The notes under the pieces are model-generated. The model was not told where the DNA came from, searched no databases, and was given only the letters and a program-made list of their open reading frames with translations. DNA of 39,735 bases from Streptomyces hilarionis (GTDB lineage Bacteria > Actinomycetota > Actinomycetes > Streptomycetales > Streptomycetaceae). The stretch covers positions 1-39,735 of the forward strand of contig NZ_JAHHIT010000089.1 of the NCBI RefSeq assembly GCF_024539675.1, in the 5' to 3' direction. Of the stretch, positions 39,462 to 39,735 are shown one piece after another. Both the position numbers and the translations under genes were made by a program. Position 1 is the stretch's first letter, and every line of letters starts with the position of its first letter.

Positions 39462-39735
39462 CGTGTTCACAAGGGCGGCGAATCGGGCATTAGACCCAAC
39501 TCATAGTCAATGGAACGCCGGTGGGGCGTCGAGGTCGGTGGGCCGGTCGACGGCCTCCCGGTCGCCCGGTCGACGGCCCCCGGCCGCCCGATCGGCGACC
39601 CCCTCGGTGCTGCGGTCGGTGGTCCGCTCGGCGGTGCGGTCGGCCGTCCAGCGGGTGGTGCGGTGGCCGTCCTGGGTGGCGGTGTGGACGCGAGGCGTGC
39701 GTGATAGTCGTCACGCCCGGGGTCGGGCGGGGGGG
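39462..39735. other. Right-edge region without a confident gene
   Basis: Both strands have short open frames (39510-39704 plus, Gly/Val-rich; a minus frame ending at 39490 that stays open to the window edge, His/Arg/Pro-rich). Neither shows clear Streptomyces codon bias, a domain or a ribosome site. The DNA is full of GTCGG/GGTCG words. The minus frame could be the end of a gene beyond the edge. Confidence 0.4.

Overview
The window is a very GC-rich stretch with strongly G/C-biased third codon positions, many GTG starts and frequent ATGA/GTGA stop-start overlaps. Gene content and order (menaquinone methyltransferase, menaquinone-type prenyl reductase, nuoA-N, recQ, NlpC/P60 and transglycosylase cell-wall enzymes) point to Streptomyces or a close relative, on the chromosome. 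I see no insertion sequence, phage gene, CRISPR array, tRNA or rRNA.

Layout. 1-3826: end of an unidentified gene, a two-domain polysaccharide deacetylase/family 2 glycosyltransferase and an acyltransferase, coupled by ATGA overlaps (probable cell-surface glycan unit). 3859-7036: demethylmenaquinone methyltransferase, then on the minus strand a GNAT acetyltransferase and a small PASTA protein, then a geranylgeranyl-reductase-family flavoprotein likely to saturate the menaquinone tail. 7037-9101: gene-poor DNA with a perfect 22-bp palindrome, an NlpC/P60 hydrolase on the minus strand, and a regulatory region ending in a Rex-like operator before nuoA. 9102-25246: a complete 14-gene nuoA-N operon for proton-pumping NADH:menaquinone oxidoreductase, followed by a strong GC hairpin. 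25518-27578: recQ. 27658-34750: a compact minus-strand operon with a GntR/UTRA regulator, a two-cluster ferredoxin, an ABC importer (lipoprotein, permease, ATPase) and a fumarate reductase/AprA-like flavoprotein fused to about nine HEAT repeats. 34873-38481: an M56 metallopeptidase, fumarylacetoacetase and a HAD phosphatase. 38551-39256: a secreted SLT-type transglycosylase behind a well-conserved c-di-AMP (ydaO-type) riboswitch. The right edge has no confident gene.

How the parts fit. The methyltransferase completes menaquinone, the reductase probably adjusts its side chain, and the nuo complex reduces it, so the left half is respiratory. The Rex-like site suggests redox (NADH/NAD+) control. 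The most unusual part is the 27.6-34.8 kb operon. It pairs an AprA-like flavoprotein with an AprB-like ferredoxin and a SsuABC/TauABC-type importer whose binding protein has a C-terminal NosL-like domain without the metal-binding Cys/Met motif. I infer uptake of a small, possibly sulfur-containing or otherwise reducible compound, followed by a flavin/iron-sulfur redox step. The substrate is unknown.
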